A stretch of 64,000 nt of DNA from Alligator mississippiensis (GCF_030867095.1 NC_081832.1:56157444-56221443), one strand, 5' to 3'. Counted from the stretch's first letter, positions 37,609 to 50,377 are shown. A program made the numbers and translations. Notes: generated by a model from the sequence alone, not told the origin.

Positions 37609-39150
37609 AGTACGTGAGTAGAACCGTGACAGTAAAAAGAATAGCCCTCTGAATGGCATTGTGAGTGTGCACAAGATACTGCCTTGAGTGGAATAACTCA
37701 TATGCTTAAAGTATATTTGCAAATCTTTGCAGGTTCAGAGCCAAGAGGTCCTATTTTAAAAGGTAGTTCAGCATCTGTAGAAGCACAGAGCTTCTTTTCA
37801 AATGTGGCTTATCAGTTTGGCATTTCTTTCATTCAAGTTGCTTTTAAAAATCTCACTAGGTCCCATCTTAGTACCTTATTAGGACCACCTATAGGACTTT
37901 GAAAAGTGACTTCTTGAGGTTACAAAGTAAGACTGAAATATTTTAATTGAACCTACATCCTCAGAGCCTCAGTACCTCAACTTAAAATGACCTTTCCTAG
38001 AAGAAGGGCTTTTTTCCTTACATATTTTATTACCTTGGGCTCTTAAAACTGACAGACTTGCTATAATCTACTTCAGTTTTTGTTTGTGGTGTTTGCTTAC
38101 TGTATGTCCTACTGATGTAGACTGTTCAATTTCTAGTCAATTCCACTTCCGTTTTTTATGTGAATTAAAGCCTTGCTTGTCTGCAACTCTGAAAAGGTAG
38201 GTTTACATTTCTCTCTCTCTCTCTCTCTCTCTCTATTAACATTTTAATATTTTACATGATTTATTTATTAATAATTTAAAAAATCATGGGCCAGATTTAA
38301 AAATAAACAAATCCAACAACAACATTTGGATTGGGTAACAGCTACATGCACAAATGGATTATAGAGTCTCTCCCTCCCATGTAGTCATTTGTGTATGTAA
38401 ATATTGTAATTGCAAGGAAAGCAGGGCTCATGTTTTTTATCAAAACCTGCATTTTTTATCTTAACCTTTCTTTCACAATCATTCTAACTAAACCAGAAAC
38501 ATTAAGTTTGACACCTGTCTATGTGATCAAAAAATTGAAAGCAACTTATTACATCTAACTGGTATTAAGACTCAAGCCACATACTGTTATCATCTACATA
38601 GCCACCCAAGCAGAAACAAACAGATATACCTTATAGAGGTGTTGTGAAATTAATTAGTTAATAACTGTAAAATACTCCAAAGGTATAAAGCTGAGCTTCA
38701 TAAATTTTAAGTGCTGTAATGTTATATATGTAGAAATGAAGGAGAGATTGATAGAAATTCTACTAGATTCTGTGTGCTTGAAAAGTAATTACAGCTGCAG
38801 TGCAAGTTATTTTCTTGGTTAATATAACAATCCATGCCTGAGCCCATCAAATCATTGTTTCCAAAGGGTGAATATTGAGTGGAACTAACAGCTCACAGCA
38901 ATGGAACTGTTCTCCAGAGAACATAGCACATATCACTACCCCAATAAGGAATAAAGCTCAAACAAACAGCACAAGTAAAGCACCGGGAACTGGGGTCCCA
39001 CACTTCTTTGTCCTAACTTTTATCCATAGGTCCAGGGAACCAAGAGAGCAAGGGAACCAAGAAAAGCAGAAGATGGTAAAGAAGAAATAGGAAAAAGTCT
39101 TAAAGTGATATTTCCAAAAACCCCCCATAAATTTTATTTATGTCTTTTTG
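37609..39150. other. Noncoding DNA with a CT microsatellite
   Basis: No gene is seen. A (CT)12 microsatellite lies at 38210-38234. Confidence 0.5.
38210..38234. repeat. (CT)n microsatellite
   Basis: About twelve uninterrupted CT units, likely polymorphic in length. Confidence 0.9.
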
Positions 39151-39586
39151 GGCACGTCTACACATGCCATTAGGGGGCAGCAATAAGCTGCAGAGCTAAT
39201 TGCTCCCAGGAAGCTCCCAGGGACGTTTCTGCATGTGCACCTAGACTGCAGCACATTGAGCCATGTTGCAGCAGCCCTGCCTGGCAGGGAACCCGGGGGG
39301 TCAGCCTGCCAGGCAGGGGCTGCTCTGACAGGGCTTATTGTGCTGTGTAGGGGCTGGCTGGGGCATGAGAGTGCTTTGGTGGGGCTAGCTAGCAGCATTG
39401 AAGCACCCTCATGCCCCAGTCAGCTGGTCAGAGTCAGAGTCTACATGTATGCTGTTGTACATGAAAAAAACTCCACAGCAGAAGTTCATTAGATTTGTGT
39501 GCCCTAATAGGGGTGCACATGTAGACATTGAGACATTTACTGTGCAGTTAGTCAACTGTGCAGTAAATGTCTCATGTAGACAGTCC
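39151..39586. mobile_element. TIR element family B, copy 2 (about 436 bp)
   Basis: The left end GGGCACGTCTACACATGCC corresponds to the left end at 37046. The right end, TGTGCAGTAAATGTCTCATG then TAGACAGTCCC, corresponds to the right end of copy 1. Both copies place a GC-rich variable block in the middle (here 39175-39420, with CAGCCCTGCCTGGCAGG). Both ends are followed or preceded by T-rich flanks. No coding capacity: frames at 39138-39492 are artefacts. Confidence 0.65.
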
Positions 39587-41824
39587 CTTTATTGTTGCTG
39601 TTCCATTGCCTTATCAGACATAAATGGCAATTTAATCTATCTGAGAAGTACAATCATAAACCAGTTATACTCAGAGATCTTTCTGTCACACCTTAGGGAA
39701 TTTTGTACATTGTAAGAGTTCATGGCCAAGTTCTGAATGCAAGCCCACCAGCTTCATAGACTATTTCCACTGGAGATGCAAATCTACTCCAGATTCAAAA
39801 ACATGTAAATCATGGGATTCAAATCCAAAACGCAAAGCTTAAGTGGCAGAGACAAAACACTCTGAAGACTTTCAGCATCACACATCAGCTATTAAAATTC
39901 ATCACTTTGAAGAAATAAGTGGGGCAAAGAGGAATAAAATAAAAATTCTAAGACATATGTTAATGTAGCCTTTGGACTGCACACTTAAACACCAATATTC
40001 TGGAAACACACAGTTAAGGTTAAACACTCATCTTTGACTCTTCCCACTAGAATATTATATCCCAGGGCTACTCAGCTGAGCACATTTTTGGGGATAGGGG
40101 GGCAGTTGTGTTTTTTGAGTCATATGTTTAAGCAGTCATATTAATCATTTTGCTTAACTTGTAGTGTATTCTCTAACTTTACATAAACATTTTCCTATTA
40201 AAATCAGATTAGAAAAGTAAAATCTATATCAAAATTTTGTGCACTAAACCCTAACTGTACACCCTTAGAATTTGACTGATCTCTAAAAAGCAACTCTGTA
40301 GACAATAAATATTGTACAATGTGTACTCAGAGAAAAAAAGTCACTCCCTCCTTATCTGCAGGCTCTTAAACACTCCTGTCCAAGCACTGGGAACATACAG
40401 AAACAAAGTTTAGAGGCAACAACAGGCTTCATGTGTCTCAAGACCAAGCAAAACAATGATCTTGCTAAGAATACACAGGTCCATCAAGCAGCTACCTCTG
40501 CATCTTAACAACTGCAAGTATCATGAGAGTGTAAGTTCTGAGGCAGCATGTATCAGCCTCAGCATGAGAGATGCCTCTGATGCTACAATGGAAAATATAA
40601 ATATTACATGTTGCACAAGGGAGAAAAAAAGAATGTCTCATGATGGGCACTTGTTTCTGCTTTTTCTAGCCCCAGGCTAAGGTAGGCAGTTGAGTAGAAA
40701 TAATAGCCCTTTAAGTCTCATCACTTGATTGTATCATCTACCATGAATGGCAGTGGGGCAGGAGAGGCTTATGTTGGAAGAAGAGAAGGGGGGGTGGGGG
40801 GACGGTGAGGATTATCCATCAATGGAACTAGTCAAACATGTAGCAGGTTGATAGCCTACCTCCACCATCAGAGAGCCCTTCTGGGTTGTGATGGCTAGAG
40901 AATGATATTTAGAAATTTGCTTTTATAAATTGACTTGCATTAAAACAATGATCCAAGGGATCAGCAACCGTTAATGGGTTTCTAAAGCCTATTTGTGGTG
41001 AAGATTCATGTTCTCATCTAATGGTCCAAAGTTAGCAGACAGACAGCTACATACATCCTGGGAAATTGAAAACATGTGGTAACAAAATCTGCACTTTGTT
41101 CCCTTAGAACCCATAACAAGATGGGAACATGCAAAATTAGCATCAGGTCACAGTGACCAGCTGTAACTCGATGAAAATCCCTGGTTTTGGTGGAATGACC
41201 AAATTAGGATATCAGGAATAACCAAATTAAGATGTATGCATGTGATGTGTTTGAGAAAGAAGGGATTAGGCTGGCAGGACAGAATGTGATGACTACATGA
41301 TGACTACAGGGAAACTAATCAATGATACATGGAAATGCAGAGTCAACAGGAGAACAATAATACAAAAGGAGGAATCCCTGGGCAACAGTTTTGGGTGAGG
41401 CATTAACCCCCCATCTCTGCTGATGTCCTGATTCAAACAAGAACCACAAGGTGTCACTCTCATACCAGCTGGACGTACTGTCTCCTTGTGAAACCCTAGG
41501 ACTGGTAAATGAGTAGGACTGTTTAGTCATTTTGCTGGCATTAATCTTACTTGCTATCACTATGTATCTATAAAATTCTCATCTTATCAAATGGAGATGT
41601 CATGGTCAGTCAAATTTAAAAAGGCTGTGCCTGTCCAGAACAAGGTATCAGGACTGGTTTGCATATCCAGTGGCAACAGATTGCAAAGATCAGTTATAGA
41701 CAAATTATGTCAGATTGGCCCCTGAACATTGTAACACTCAGAAACTGCATACGCACACTCAAATAATCTGAGAGAATTCTCCCAGGTTAGTTCTCCTGGT
41801 AGATACACTTTCCTACAGCCACAT
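39587..41824. other. Anonymous noncoding DNA
   Basis: No gene is seen. A G-rich patch lies near 40787-40803. Short frames at 39398-39715, 40456-40680 and 41315-41560 (minus) show no motif. Confidence 0.5.
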
Positions 41825-42312
41825 GTACAGATATTTGAATGCTCAGTCCTTGAAGAATGGAGAGTTTTCAGGGCTGACACTGTGCAGCCAGGGGGTTGGA
41901 CCCTGTGCACACATCTCAGTGTGCTCTGCAGACTTCCTTAGTCTTCCTGATAATAGATGGCAGTAGTGCATAGGGCAGCCCTAATTGGTTGACCCAGACT
42001 GCACATGGTCCGGCTGTGTTTCCCTGCACCAACATGTATAGCAACAAAGTCCAGTGAGTAACGCACTGTCTCCCTCAGGGAGAAGGGGATGATGCTGGAA
42101 GACTGTTCTCTTAGGAAAGAAGCCGCATCATGTACAGACATTTGGTCTCTCAAAAGAACTCTCCACGGAGTGATTTAACCCTGGTTGTTCCTGGGTTATT
42201 TTTCTCCTGGGATAGTCAATTTAGCCCTGGGAGAAAAAGTCTGGACATGTAGACACTCACAGTTTTCCCTGAGAGAGCAGCAACAATCCCAGGAGAATTT
42301 GAATATCTGTAC
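41825..42312. mobile_element. TIR element (488 bp) with GTACAGATAT ends
   Basis: The left arm GTACAGATATTTGAAT and the inverted right arm (ATTTGAATATCTGTAC on the + strand, ending 42312) match at 14 of 16 positions. A CCTGGGAGAAAAAGTCTGG segment near 42221-42245, and AATTCTCCCAGGTTAG just outside the left arm, suggest either an older boundary or nesting. No duplicated flank was found and no coding capacity exists. Confidence 0.55.
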
Positions 42313-42479
42313 AAGGCCTTGGATTGTTACAGTGGGGAACTGTAACAGGGGAAAAGACCTCCATCACTTTAGAAGGGAAGAGCAGCTGGATGCTGTAGCA
42401 GAGGAAAGTGACTGGCCATCAACACCAAGTGAAAACCCCTGTGTATGGCTAGGGAACCACAGGACAGGAAGGGATGGGC

Positions 42480-42832
42480 AGGGGCAATGTGTAGGGAGTG
42501 CACACGAGTGAACATGCATCCCCTACAAAAAGGCACTGCCACTCGCAAGTGTAGATAAGACAAGAGGTTGACACTCGCCACCCCACCGGCAGCACTGCTG
42601 GCAGCATCTGCGGGTGGTCTGCAATCCCTGCTGGCCAGCACCACTGCTGCTGACAGTGGCTGCAGATGGTCATCAGCCCTTGGTTGGCACTTGCCAGCCC
42701 TCCCCCACTGCCACTGACAGTGCTGACAGTGGCTGCAGAAGCTCCCCCACTTACCAACGCCAGCCTCCTGCTGCTCCTGCCACTGCCGTGCCCCACCCCA
42801 CTGCCGTGGGGGGCATGAGCTGTTCATGGGGA
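42480..42832 (+). repeat. Repeat family C, copy 1 (GC-rich, CACTGCTGSC-type body)
   Basis: The body has a GTGCACxCxxGTG phrase, CCCCTACAAAAAGGCACTGC, then alternating CTGCTGGC / ACAGTGGC units, CTTGCCAGCCCTCCCCCAC and CTTACCAACGCC, ending CGTGGGGGGCATG. The same phrases in the same order appear at 54.47 kb in the same orientation. Frames on both strands here (42369-42827 minus, 42449-42796 minus, 42614-42952 plus) are composition artefacts of this repeat. Confidence 0.7.
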
Positions 42833-43049
42833 TGGGGCTTCAAGCACATAAACCCAGCACCTAAGATACTCAAGGATGCTGGGGTAAGATGGCTCGAAGG
42901 AAGGTGCGGCTTGCAGGCAATATTAACCCTGAGTGAGGGAGACAGTTTGTGAAGAGGCTTGCTTTCTGACTTTTTTGTTATGTTTTGAGCTTGATACTAG
43001 AGGACCAGGTTGTGGCTATGTGGGTGATGTGGATTCGCTGGAAGGGTTC

Positions 43050-43740
43050 TTGGTGGGGCACTCTGCAATAGGCAGCTTAGCTGGAGTCAGGGACCCACAG
43101 GACTAAGGGGTGAGTAAGTTAAGTCAAGGCTGGGAAGACTGAGGCCACAAGGCATGAGAACAATCTGGCTGGGGTCAAGGACCCAGAGGGCTATGGGCTG
43201 ATATAGCAGGTGGTCCAGACTGGGGCTAGGGGCCCAGAGGGCTGAGGGCAGATATAGTGAAAGCAGAGCAGCCTGGGGTCAGGGGCCCATAGGGCTAAGG
43301 GCTGAGTAAGATAGGCCAAGGCTATAGGAAGAACAGTCTGGCCTAGGGTCGGGGACCCAGAGGACTGAGGGCTGAGGCCCCGAGCATGTGACAAACACCA
43401 GATGGGAATGGGGCCTTGGAACCAAGTCCAGGGTAGTGGACCAGCTGCACAGCCAGAATAAAAGGGCTGAGGCTGGGAAGACTGAGGCCCACACAGACGT
43501 TCAAGGCCTGAGGGCCAAAAGCTGCACTGGGGCCAGGAGTTCCCCTCCAAACAAACACTGTGTAATGTCTGAGAGGCATGGGCATGGCTATAGGGAAGGA
43601 TGGAAGCCACAAATATAGCCCATACGGGACCTGGTGCCCTGAGGCACAGATAGGGCCAGGGGGGCCTAACATAATACCTGAGGGTCAAGACTGGGGCCAG
43701 CTGGGTACAAGAAGTACCAGCCAGCCAAAGTGGACAAGGG
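43050..43740 (+). repeat. Degenerate tandem repeat, period about 55-85 bp
   Basis: A phrase of the form CTGGGGTCAGGGACCCAGAGG followed by GCT(A/G)AGGGCTGA recurs near 43080, 43165, 43217, 43270, 43340 and, more weakly, to about 43690. Spacer length varies. This is a diverged minisatellite-like array or part of an LTR body that expanded. Overlapping minus-strand frames (43191-43688, 43279-43494, 43343-43672) are shadows of the array. Confidence 0.65.
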
Positions 43741-45687
43741 CTCAGTCAGGGACCCTGGAGCAGCCTCCCTTAACATCACAATAATCCCATCAAGACATGG
43801 CAGGTGAAGAAAAGGGAGAGTAGCTCAAGGAGCTGAAGTAGGGAGGTAGGAGCCATATGGCCACCAAGAGGCACTATGACCACCCCTGGGGCATGGTCCT
43901 TCAACAGGGAGATGATGCCTTTTTCCCCACCTAAGTAAGAAAATCTAAATGAAAGATAGCATCTCAGCTGTTGATTTCTGACTTCATTTATAGTAGTCCT
44001 AAATTAGTGTTCCAAGGAGATTGAATTCTGCATATGATAACAACATTTCAATAGCTACAAAATATTTAACACCCAAAAACTGAAACTGGCTAGAGTGGCT
44101 ATAATACTGAAATATTTACACTAATTTTTGTGTAACTAAATATCCCCCAGTGCCTTCTAAATTGTTTATCATTTTTCCTTGCCTGCTATCTCAGGTCACC
44201 AAATTTGGTGTAGTTGAGAACAAACTTTGAAAAGTCACATATTATTAAAGATTGTTTCCATGTTCTGCTGCACTGATCTTTCATCAACACCATGGCCAAT
44301 GTAGGAAATATTCTCCTGGAGCTGAGAAGAGGACAGCAGAGATTCAACTCATGAAAAAGTAATGGGCAGAAGACAATCTCTCTGAGATTACTTTCCATAA
44401 AATTGAATTGGCGACATCTGCTCAATCTACTGTAGATAAACAGTGAACTATTTTCCATCTCATTAACTCAGAGGATGAGATATTAAATAAACCCTGGGGG
44501 CCTCATGCTTTGTTATCACACTTAAGGCTTGTCCCAGACTCACTGCATTATTTCTTCTGTGCAAGACAAACTAAAAATCACGTTTTTTTTATAGAGCAAA
44601 CACTTGCCCATTTAAATTCCTGGATGACCTAAAACAAAAAAGACTCAGCTTAATCTGACTGTGTTTCTAATTACTAGCCTAAATTATTAACCATGTCCTC
44701 AGCAGTGATGTATGGTACATGTAAATCTCCAAACGGGATGCTAATAGAATTATCTAATTCTATTAAACCACAAACAACTAGCCATTAAATATTTATTAGC
44801 AAGCTTGCATTCACTTAAGATAGATTGGAGTGTCAGCAAACCACTTTGCTAACTCCTTCTGCATTTCAGTCTTCTATGCTAGGGTTTCAAATAAGCTAAT
44901 CAGAATCACATTTATCGATTACGTACCAATTAGTTGGCTAATCAAAATCAATAAAAATAAAAAGATTTTAAAAGAATTTAAAAATAGACTATGGATCTTT
45001 TGGAAAAACGCACTCTGATTAAATAAGCAAGGTTTTTAAATCCTAGTTTACTTGATTATGTAAAGCTTTAGGTTTACTCTATCATAGGGCAAAGTTGTAC
45101 ATGTTAAGTAATTACATTTTCTTTTCTGCGCCCATGAACTGTGTTACTAATAACAGTGAAGAAGTGTTTTAAATCACTTGTGAGATGCAATTCAATTTTA
45201 TGTTCTCAGTACAGTGTGGGGTTGGCTTTACTTTATGAAAAAAATAACAAGTCTAACATGACAATGGAGCAGATTGCAAAAAAAGGAAAGGGAGAGTGTT
45301 TTTATAAATTGTTCTATCACACACAGTATTGACTACTGACCTCAGTAGGTTCAGAGGTCATCAGTTATATGCTGAATAGGTAAAGAAAACAAGAAAGTGC
45401 AGTGGTTCTCCCTGTAATGGATAAGGGGATTTTATGTAAGGTCTGTTCTACACTAGAAAGCATATTGTTCCATGACTTTCCTTGAGTCCATACCACAATC
45501 TAGTTCCTCTCAACAAAAACTAGGTTTTCAGTTGTTAAAGATAAATGATTAGTCCTGTATGGCCCTTTTCCCATCAGCAAAATACCATTGTGGATGCTGC
45601 ATCAGTAAGGAATCCTCTACCTGCAATTCCATAACGCCCCTTGTTCCTACAGTGCCAATTTTGAACTCTGCTAACCAGTGGTCACAG
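43741..45687. other. Anonymous AT-rich noncoding DNA
   Basis: No gene or named repeat recognised. Short frames at 44186-44458 (minus) and 44830-45018 carry no motif. Confidence 0.5.
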
Positions 45688-47070
45688 GCTAGGTTATAGA
45701 TGTTACACTTACTACACATTAAGTGTACAGAAAATGCTGTAAAGCTACAACAGAACAGATGTTCACAGCACTTAAATTGCTTTAAAAATGGCAGACCGCA
45801 TGTTAAGTTAACCTTTGATGGATATGCTATCAAAATAAAGCACTTTAGGTACAGCATTTTCTTTTAACATTTGTGCCACATCCATCATGCATTAAGCTAG
45901 GTTGCATTTGCCAGCATCCCAGGGTCCCCTCGCAAGACAGAATGCTCTCCTTGGGTGAAGTTTATCTGCTCCGCCCACGTTGGGCCAGCCTTGTCCCTTG
46001 GGCTGTCAGTGACAGCCTCTGATACTGGCCAGCTGTGAGTCACTGCCTGACCAGGGAGGTGGGTGGGAAGAGGGGATTATGTCCCTGCAGCTGGTCCAGA
46101 TCCATCACAGTCTAGCTACGGGGGGCTCCTTCCCCCAACTGTAGCCAGCAACAGCAGTGTGAGCTCCCGGCACCACTTTTTGCTGTGGTGGGAACTCTGG
46201 CCAGGGTGGAAAAGGACTCCCCCATCCCCACCCCGCTACAGGGTAAACCAGTCGAGCCCTCCACTGCTCCAGCCACCAAGCTGGAGGGGGCCCACCTAGC
46301 AGGGGATCTCTGTTTCTACCCTCCACAGAGGGAATTGGTGAGGTTTTATTCACCAAGGCGCCCCCAGGGGTTACAAGAAATAATGGCCACAAGCTAGCAG
46401 AGAGCAGATTTAGACTAGACATTAGGAAGAACTTCTTCACAGTTAGAGTGACCAAGGTCTGAAACGGGCTCCCAAGGGAGGTGGTGCTCTCCCTTACCCT
46501 GGGGGTCTTCAAGAGGAGGTTAGATAAGCATCTAGCTGGGGTCATCTGAACCCAGCACTCTTTCCTGCCTATGCAGGGGGTCGGACTCGATGATCTATTG
46601 AGGTCCCTTCCGACCCTAGCATCTATGAATCTATGAAAAACCCTGCCCCCAAGAGTTCCTGGTGCAGCAAAAAGAAGCACAGGGAACTTATGCTGCCACT
46701 GCTGGCTGCAGGGGGGGACGGGAGCTCCCCCCCCACCCCGCATTGTTGGCTGGAATTGGAGGAGGCAGGTCGCACAGGCCAGGTCCACAAGGCAGGTGGT
46801 GTTCCTTCCCCACTCTTCCCCCACAGACACTGCTGACAATCCCCAGCTGGTGGGTGGACGGGGCAGGAGGGTCTACTCCATAAGCCTCATGGGAGATTGT
46901 ATGGGAGCATACCTTGCCTGCTGGTCTTGGCCAGTACAAGCAGGCACAGAGCCCTCTCCCAATGACCAGCACATGTCCACTGAACTGCAGCACACTCTAA
47001 CTTACAGCATTTCAAGTAAAGTGTGATAGAGTGCTTTCCACCAAGGGCTTTTTGAACTTCTGTACTTAGC
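45688..47070 (-). mobile_element. TIR element family D, copy 1 (1383 bp, interrupted by CR1)
   Basis: The ends are GCTAGGTTATAGATGTTACA (left) and AACTTCTGTACTTAGC (right), inverted relatives of GCTARGTACAGATGTT. The terminal 200-250 bp at each side match, in inverse orientation, the copy at 59067-60061. For example, AAGTAAAGTGTGATAGAGTG here pairs with CACTCTGTCACATTTTACTT there. The extra length is largely explained by a CR1 3' end at about 46330-46640. The centre is GC-rich. No TSD or transposase seen; the 244-codon minus frame at 46105-46839 crosses the CR1 antisense and is not a gene. Confidence 0.75.
46330..46640 (+). mobile_element. CR1 LINE 3' end
   Basis: The sequence includes AGACTAGACATTAGGAAGAA, CTTCTTCACAGTTAGAGTG, GGGCTCCCAAGGGAGGTGG, CTTCAAGAGGAGGTTAGATA, GGGTCGGACTCGATGATC and ends AGCATCTATGAATCTATGAA. 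This is the 3' terminal part of a crocodilian-type CR1, with the 8-bp ATCTATGA repeat at the very end. It keeps several CpGs and is less decayed than the CR1 at 32 kb. It carries only about 300 bp. Confidence 0.93.
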
Positions 47071-49459
47071 CACAATGATTGGAAACCCACCATACCCTTG
47101 CTGCCTACACACACGTACACTTTAACATCCCCAACACCTTTTGTAAATGTCTCTTTCCCTGATAGCGCACGTTTGCAAACAGACTGTTATATCTGCATGC
47201 AATAAGAAAAAGAAACCTTGCACTGCTGCTTGGATCCAAAAAAAGAGAGAGACAGAGAAAGAGTCCTAGATGTCCTAAGTGACAATAAGAGCCTGGATAT
47301 GGCACAAAAGTGTCTGTGTGGATGTTGACAAGGGAACCTGACAGCTTGGGATTAATGCTGCATTTTGCAGCAGTCCTCTTAGAGACCATGAGAACCCATT
47401 AGAAAAGATGGGGCTGCCACTCATACCTGTCACTTCCATAACAAGCTCCAGGCCCTACTTGATATAGATTACCACCATACAAATGACCTCACAAGACCGT
47501 GGAATGAATCTTAACAGAGCCCAACAGTGAAAAGCTAATAATGTTGGTCTGCCTATCTGTTTATTAACAGCCTTAGTTGAAGTACCCTTGACAGGAGTCT
47601 CCTCTGCATCTGCTGAACATCTGGACTTTCACCAGAAAAAGAAAGAAGCAGCGGGAGAAGGATGGTACATTGGAGGCTTAAAGTAGAAAAAAAAATGAGG
47701 ACTGGAAGTACTGCATGTGGGAAGACAGGCAGAAGAACTAAGAAGCACATCAAGAATCACGCTGAGATTATGTACTGCTCAGGCAACAAACAAAAGTGCT
47801 AAAGACCTCTGCATCTCAGGAATTATTGTGCTCCATGGACACCCCAGTGTTCAAGGGACATTATACCCTGCTCCCAACAGAGTATCAACACAGCCTGTAA
47901 CCTTATCCTTAGGATTCCGTATCAGTGAAGAACAGGGAAAACTGTGACAAATGTGCAATTGTGTGATTAATGGAAGAACAACAGTTTGCCGTTTTAATAA
48001 CTTCAATAGACTCTAATACGGTTTCCTGGGTCTAACGGGTTGATTGGGAGCTCTCCATATATCATTAAAAAGAGATATATCTTTATAGATATATATCTAT
48101 ATAGAGACATAGATATAGATATAGATATAGATATAAAGATTCTACAGTTACTGTTGTACAAAGTTCACCCATGTTTTTTATTACTGCTTACTAAAACTAA
48201 GATTTGTTGTTTCTTTCAACTCAAAATCCAGTAAACTTGGTATAACAAAAGAAAAAAGTTACAGCCTAAATCAGCAAGTCATATCAAATATCTAGCAAGA
48301 ATTTTTAAATAATTTCAAATCCATAATCAAGCAAAGTGCAGCTCAGTGTAATACTATGACACACAAATTGCTTGGGCATGGTCTCTCTTGGCCGTACAGA
48401 ATCCGCTCAATGTACTTTTGTATTTGCCTTGTGCCCTTTCCACACTGGTGGAACTCCATCTATTACACCACTGCAGTCTGCAAAGCTCATTGTTTCAAAT
48501 CCCTCCACTTCTTTCATGTCACCTAGAGCAGCTACCTTAGAGGTGCTTAATGGTAGCTGCCTCTTTGTAGATAGTCAACTCTAAAATGAATGCCAATCAA
48601 CTTGTAGTTTCCCATGAGTGGTCAGCACCAATTTTTTCACTGTAAAAACAGATCTCATTCTGGTAACTGTATCTGGAGGCTCTGCAGCTGCTGCTGCTGA
48701 TCATCCCAGATCTGCATCACAATCTGATTCCACCACTCAGTGCTCATTTCACAAATCCAGAAAATCTCCTCCGACACATGCAGTCAGTCGGTAAATGTTT
48801 TCAATATCTCAAATGCCCGAAGACTTTCATGCATTGTTCTATCACGCATTTCTCCTCTTAACTTTCCCACCAGTAGATTTATGACTCTGAAGATCTGTTT
48901 TCTCCCAAATGCTTTGGTACTGAATAATAACGACTTTCTTCAAGCAAGAAATAGATACCCTGTCATACCTCCTGGAGTCAAGCCTCATGATCACAGTAGA
49001 CTGCAGCACAGAGCCTGGTCTGAGAGATGAAGAATCATTTGATTTTACCCACAGACCAAATGACAGCTAGAGGCCTCAAAAAGACCAGGAAAAAAGTCAG
49101 AGATGCAATTAACCTGGCATTTGTGACACCCTTCCTAATATTCTTGGAGAACGTCTTGTAACGAATGTGTTCTCTAACACACACTATTTCTTCATTTTCA
49201 TTCCTCATTAACATTTGCTACCATCTCTTCTTCAATCTCTCCACATTCCTGTCTCCTATATTACTTAACTCTACATTCATGTATTTCCTTTTCTTCTTCC
49301 TTTTTAATGTGCTTTCTTTATATATCCTGTCAAACATAGGCCATTATATTCCATTAGTGGTTTTATGCTAGGACCCCTCTTAGGGCTGGATGTCAATAAG
49401 AGCAGAGGGGTATAGGTCTGGGGAGAAGTAGAGTTGCCTGAAGTTGTAAGCCTACGTAT
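47071..49459. other. Noncoding DNA with an ATAGAT microsatellite
   Basis: No gene is seen. Short frames carry no motif. Confidence 0.5.
48064..48136. repeat. AT-rich microsatellite, (ATAGAT)n
   Basis: A run of GATATATATC and ATAGAT units; the most regular part is 48108-48135. Confidence 0.85.
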
Positions 49460-49464
49460 GTGAC

Positions 49465-50377
49465 TGTGAGGAAAACTTACCAGAATCAGGAGAGAGGCAG
49501 CAGGACACCGCACCGACAGCTGATCGTGATGAAAGCTGCTGCGGTCAAAGATCAAAGGAAAAACCCACGGCGGAGCCAGGAGGAGCTGGGAATGGCTCCC
49601 ACGCTTTATAAAAGCATGCCAAGGGCAATTGGCTGGGTGGGCAGCTGAAGCCGGCAGATAAGACCCAGCCGGAAGGAAGCTGGGGGGACTGGAAAGAGAG
49701 CCCCCAGCTGGCCCAGAGGGGTCAGAACAGCCAGAGGATCTGGAGGAGGAGGCTTGGTGGCTCCCTTGGGAAGGGAACGTGAAGGGAATGCTGGGCCAGC
49801 AAGGGCCCAAGGAGGCACTGGCAGACCTGGCATGGACCAGAGCTGGTAGCGACAGTAACTGGGATGTCAACAAATGCAACAAGGATGAGACCCTGACCCA
49901 AATGGCCGGTGGCAGGTACCAAACTTGGGGGGTCAGCAACGCGTCAAGGGAGGCAGGAGCTCAGATAGAACCCGGCTCCATGTAAGCCAAAGAGCAAAGA
50001 GGAGCTGCAGAGGGCGCTCAGCACTAGCTTCACCGGTGGCCAACAACCGCAGCCCCAGGGAACTGAGCACCAGGGAGAGCCCGAACATCGACCCCGACAG
50101 GCAACATCATGGTTGGCATTAGGCAGAGTGTAAGGGAGGTGGAGCCCCAAGAAGAGGCAGTCGCGAAAACAGCCAAGGGAAAGGACCAGGGGGGCAGGAC
50201 CAGATATCACACTCCCAATTGGAAACTTCTTATCATCAAAGACATGGCAGGTGAGACTCCTGGGGATCTGACCCGAGGCCACTCCTGGTAGCCTGGCCGT
50301 ACAGCCCAAGGAACCACGGAGAGGTTCTTAAAGAACCCAAACACACGACACTCGGGAGAAAGGCACGGGAAGTTACA
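49465..50377 (+). repeat. Solo LTR (913 bp) with perfect 5-bp target-site duplication
   Basis: It starts TGTGAGGAAAACTTACC and ends GGGAAGTTACA. GTGAC flanks it on both sides (49460-49464 and 50378-50382). A TATA box (GCTTTATAAAAGC, TATAAAA at 49607-49613) lies about 140 bp in, giving + orientation and a short U3 with a GA-rich R-U5. The sequence keeps many CpGs compared with its surroundings, so the insertion is relatively young. With no internal region between the duplications, it is best explained by LTR-LTR recombination. The start resembles the Gmr1-like LTR at 12510 (TGTGA-GGA and AACTTAC phrases), suggestive only. Minus-strand frames (49304-49939, 49944-50309) are antisense shadows. 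Confidence 0.88.
49601..49616 (+). promoter_or_regulatory. TATA box of the solo LTR
   Basis: ACGCTTTATAAAAGCA is a consensus TATA element in the correct part of the LTR. It could still drive transcription into flanking DNA on the + strand. Confidence 0.6.

Noticed and set aside
43050..43740. CRISPR-like repeat-spacer array
   Set aside because: Repeats are diverged, spacing is irregular and the genome is vertebrate; it is a degenerate minisatellite-like array.
46105..46839. 244-codon minus-strand frame
   Set aside because: It crosses the CR1 3' end in antisense and the GC-rich core of a TIR element; the translation has no motif.
49304..49939. 211-codon minus-strand frame
   Set aside because: Antisense to the solo LTR and beyond its edge; serine/proline-rich with no domain.
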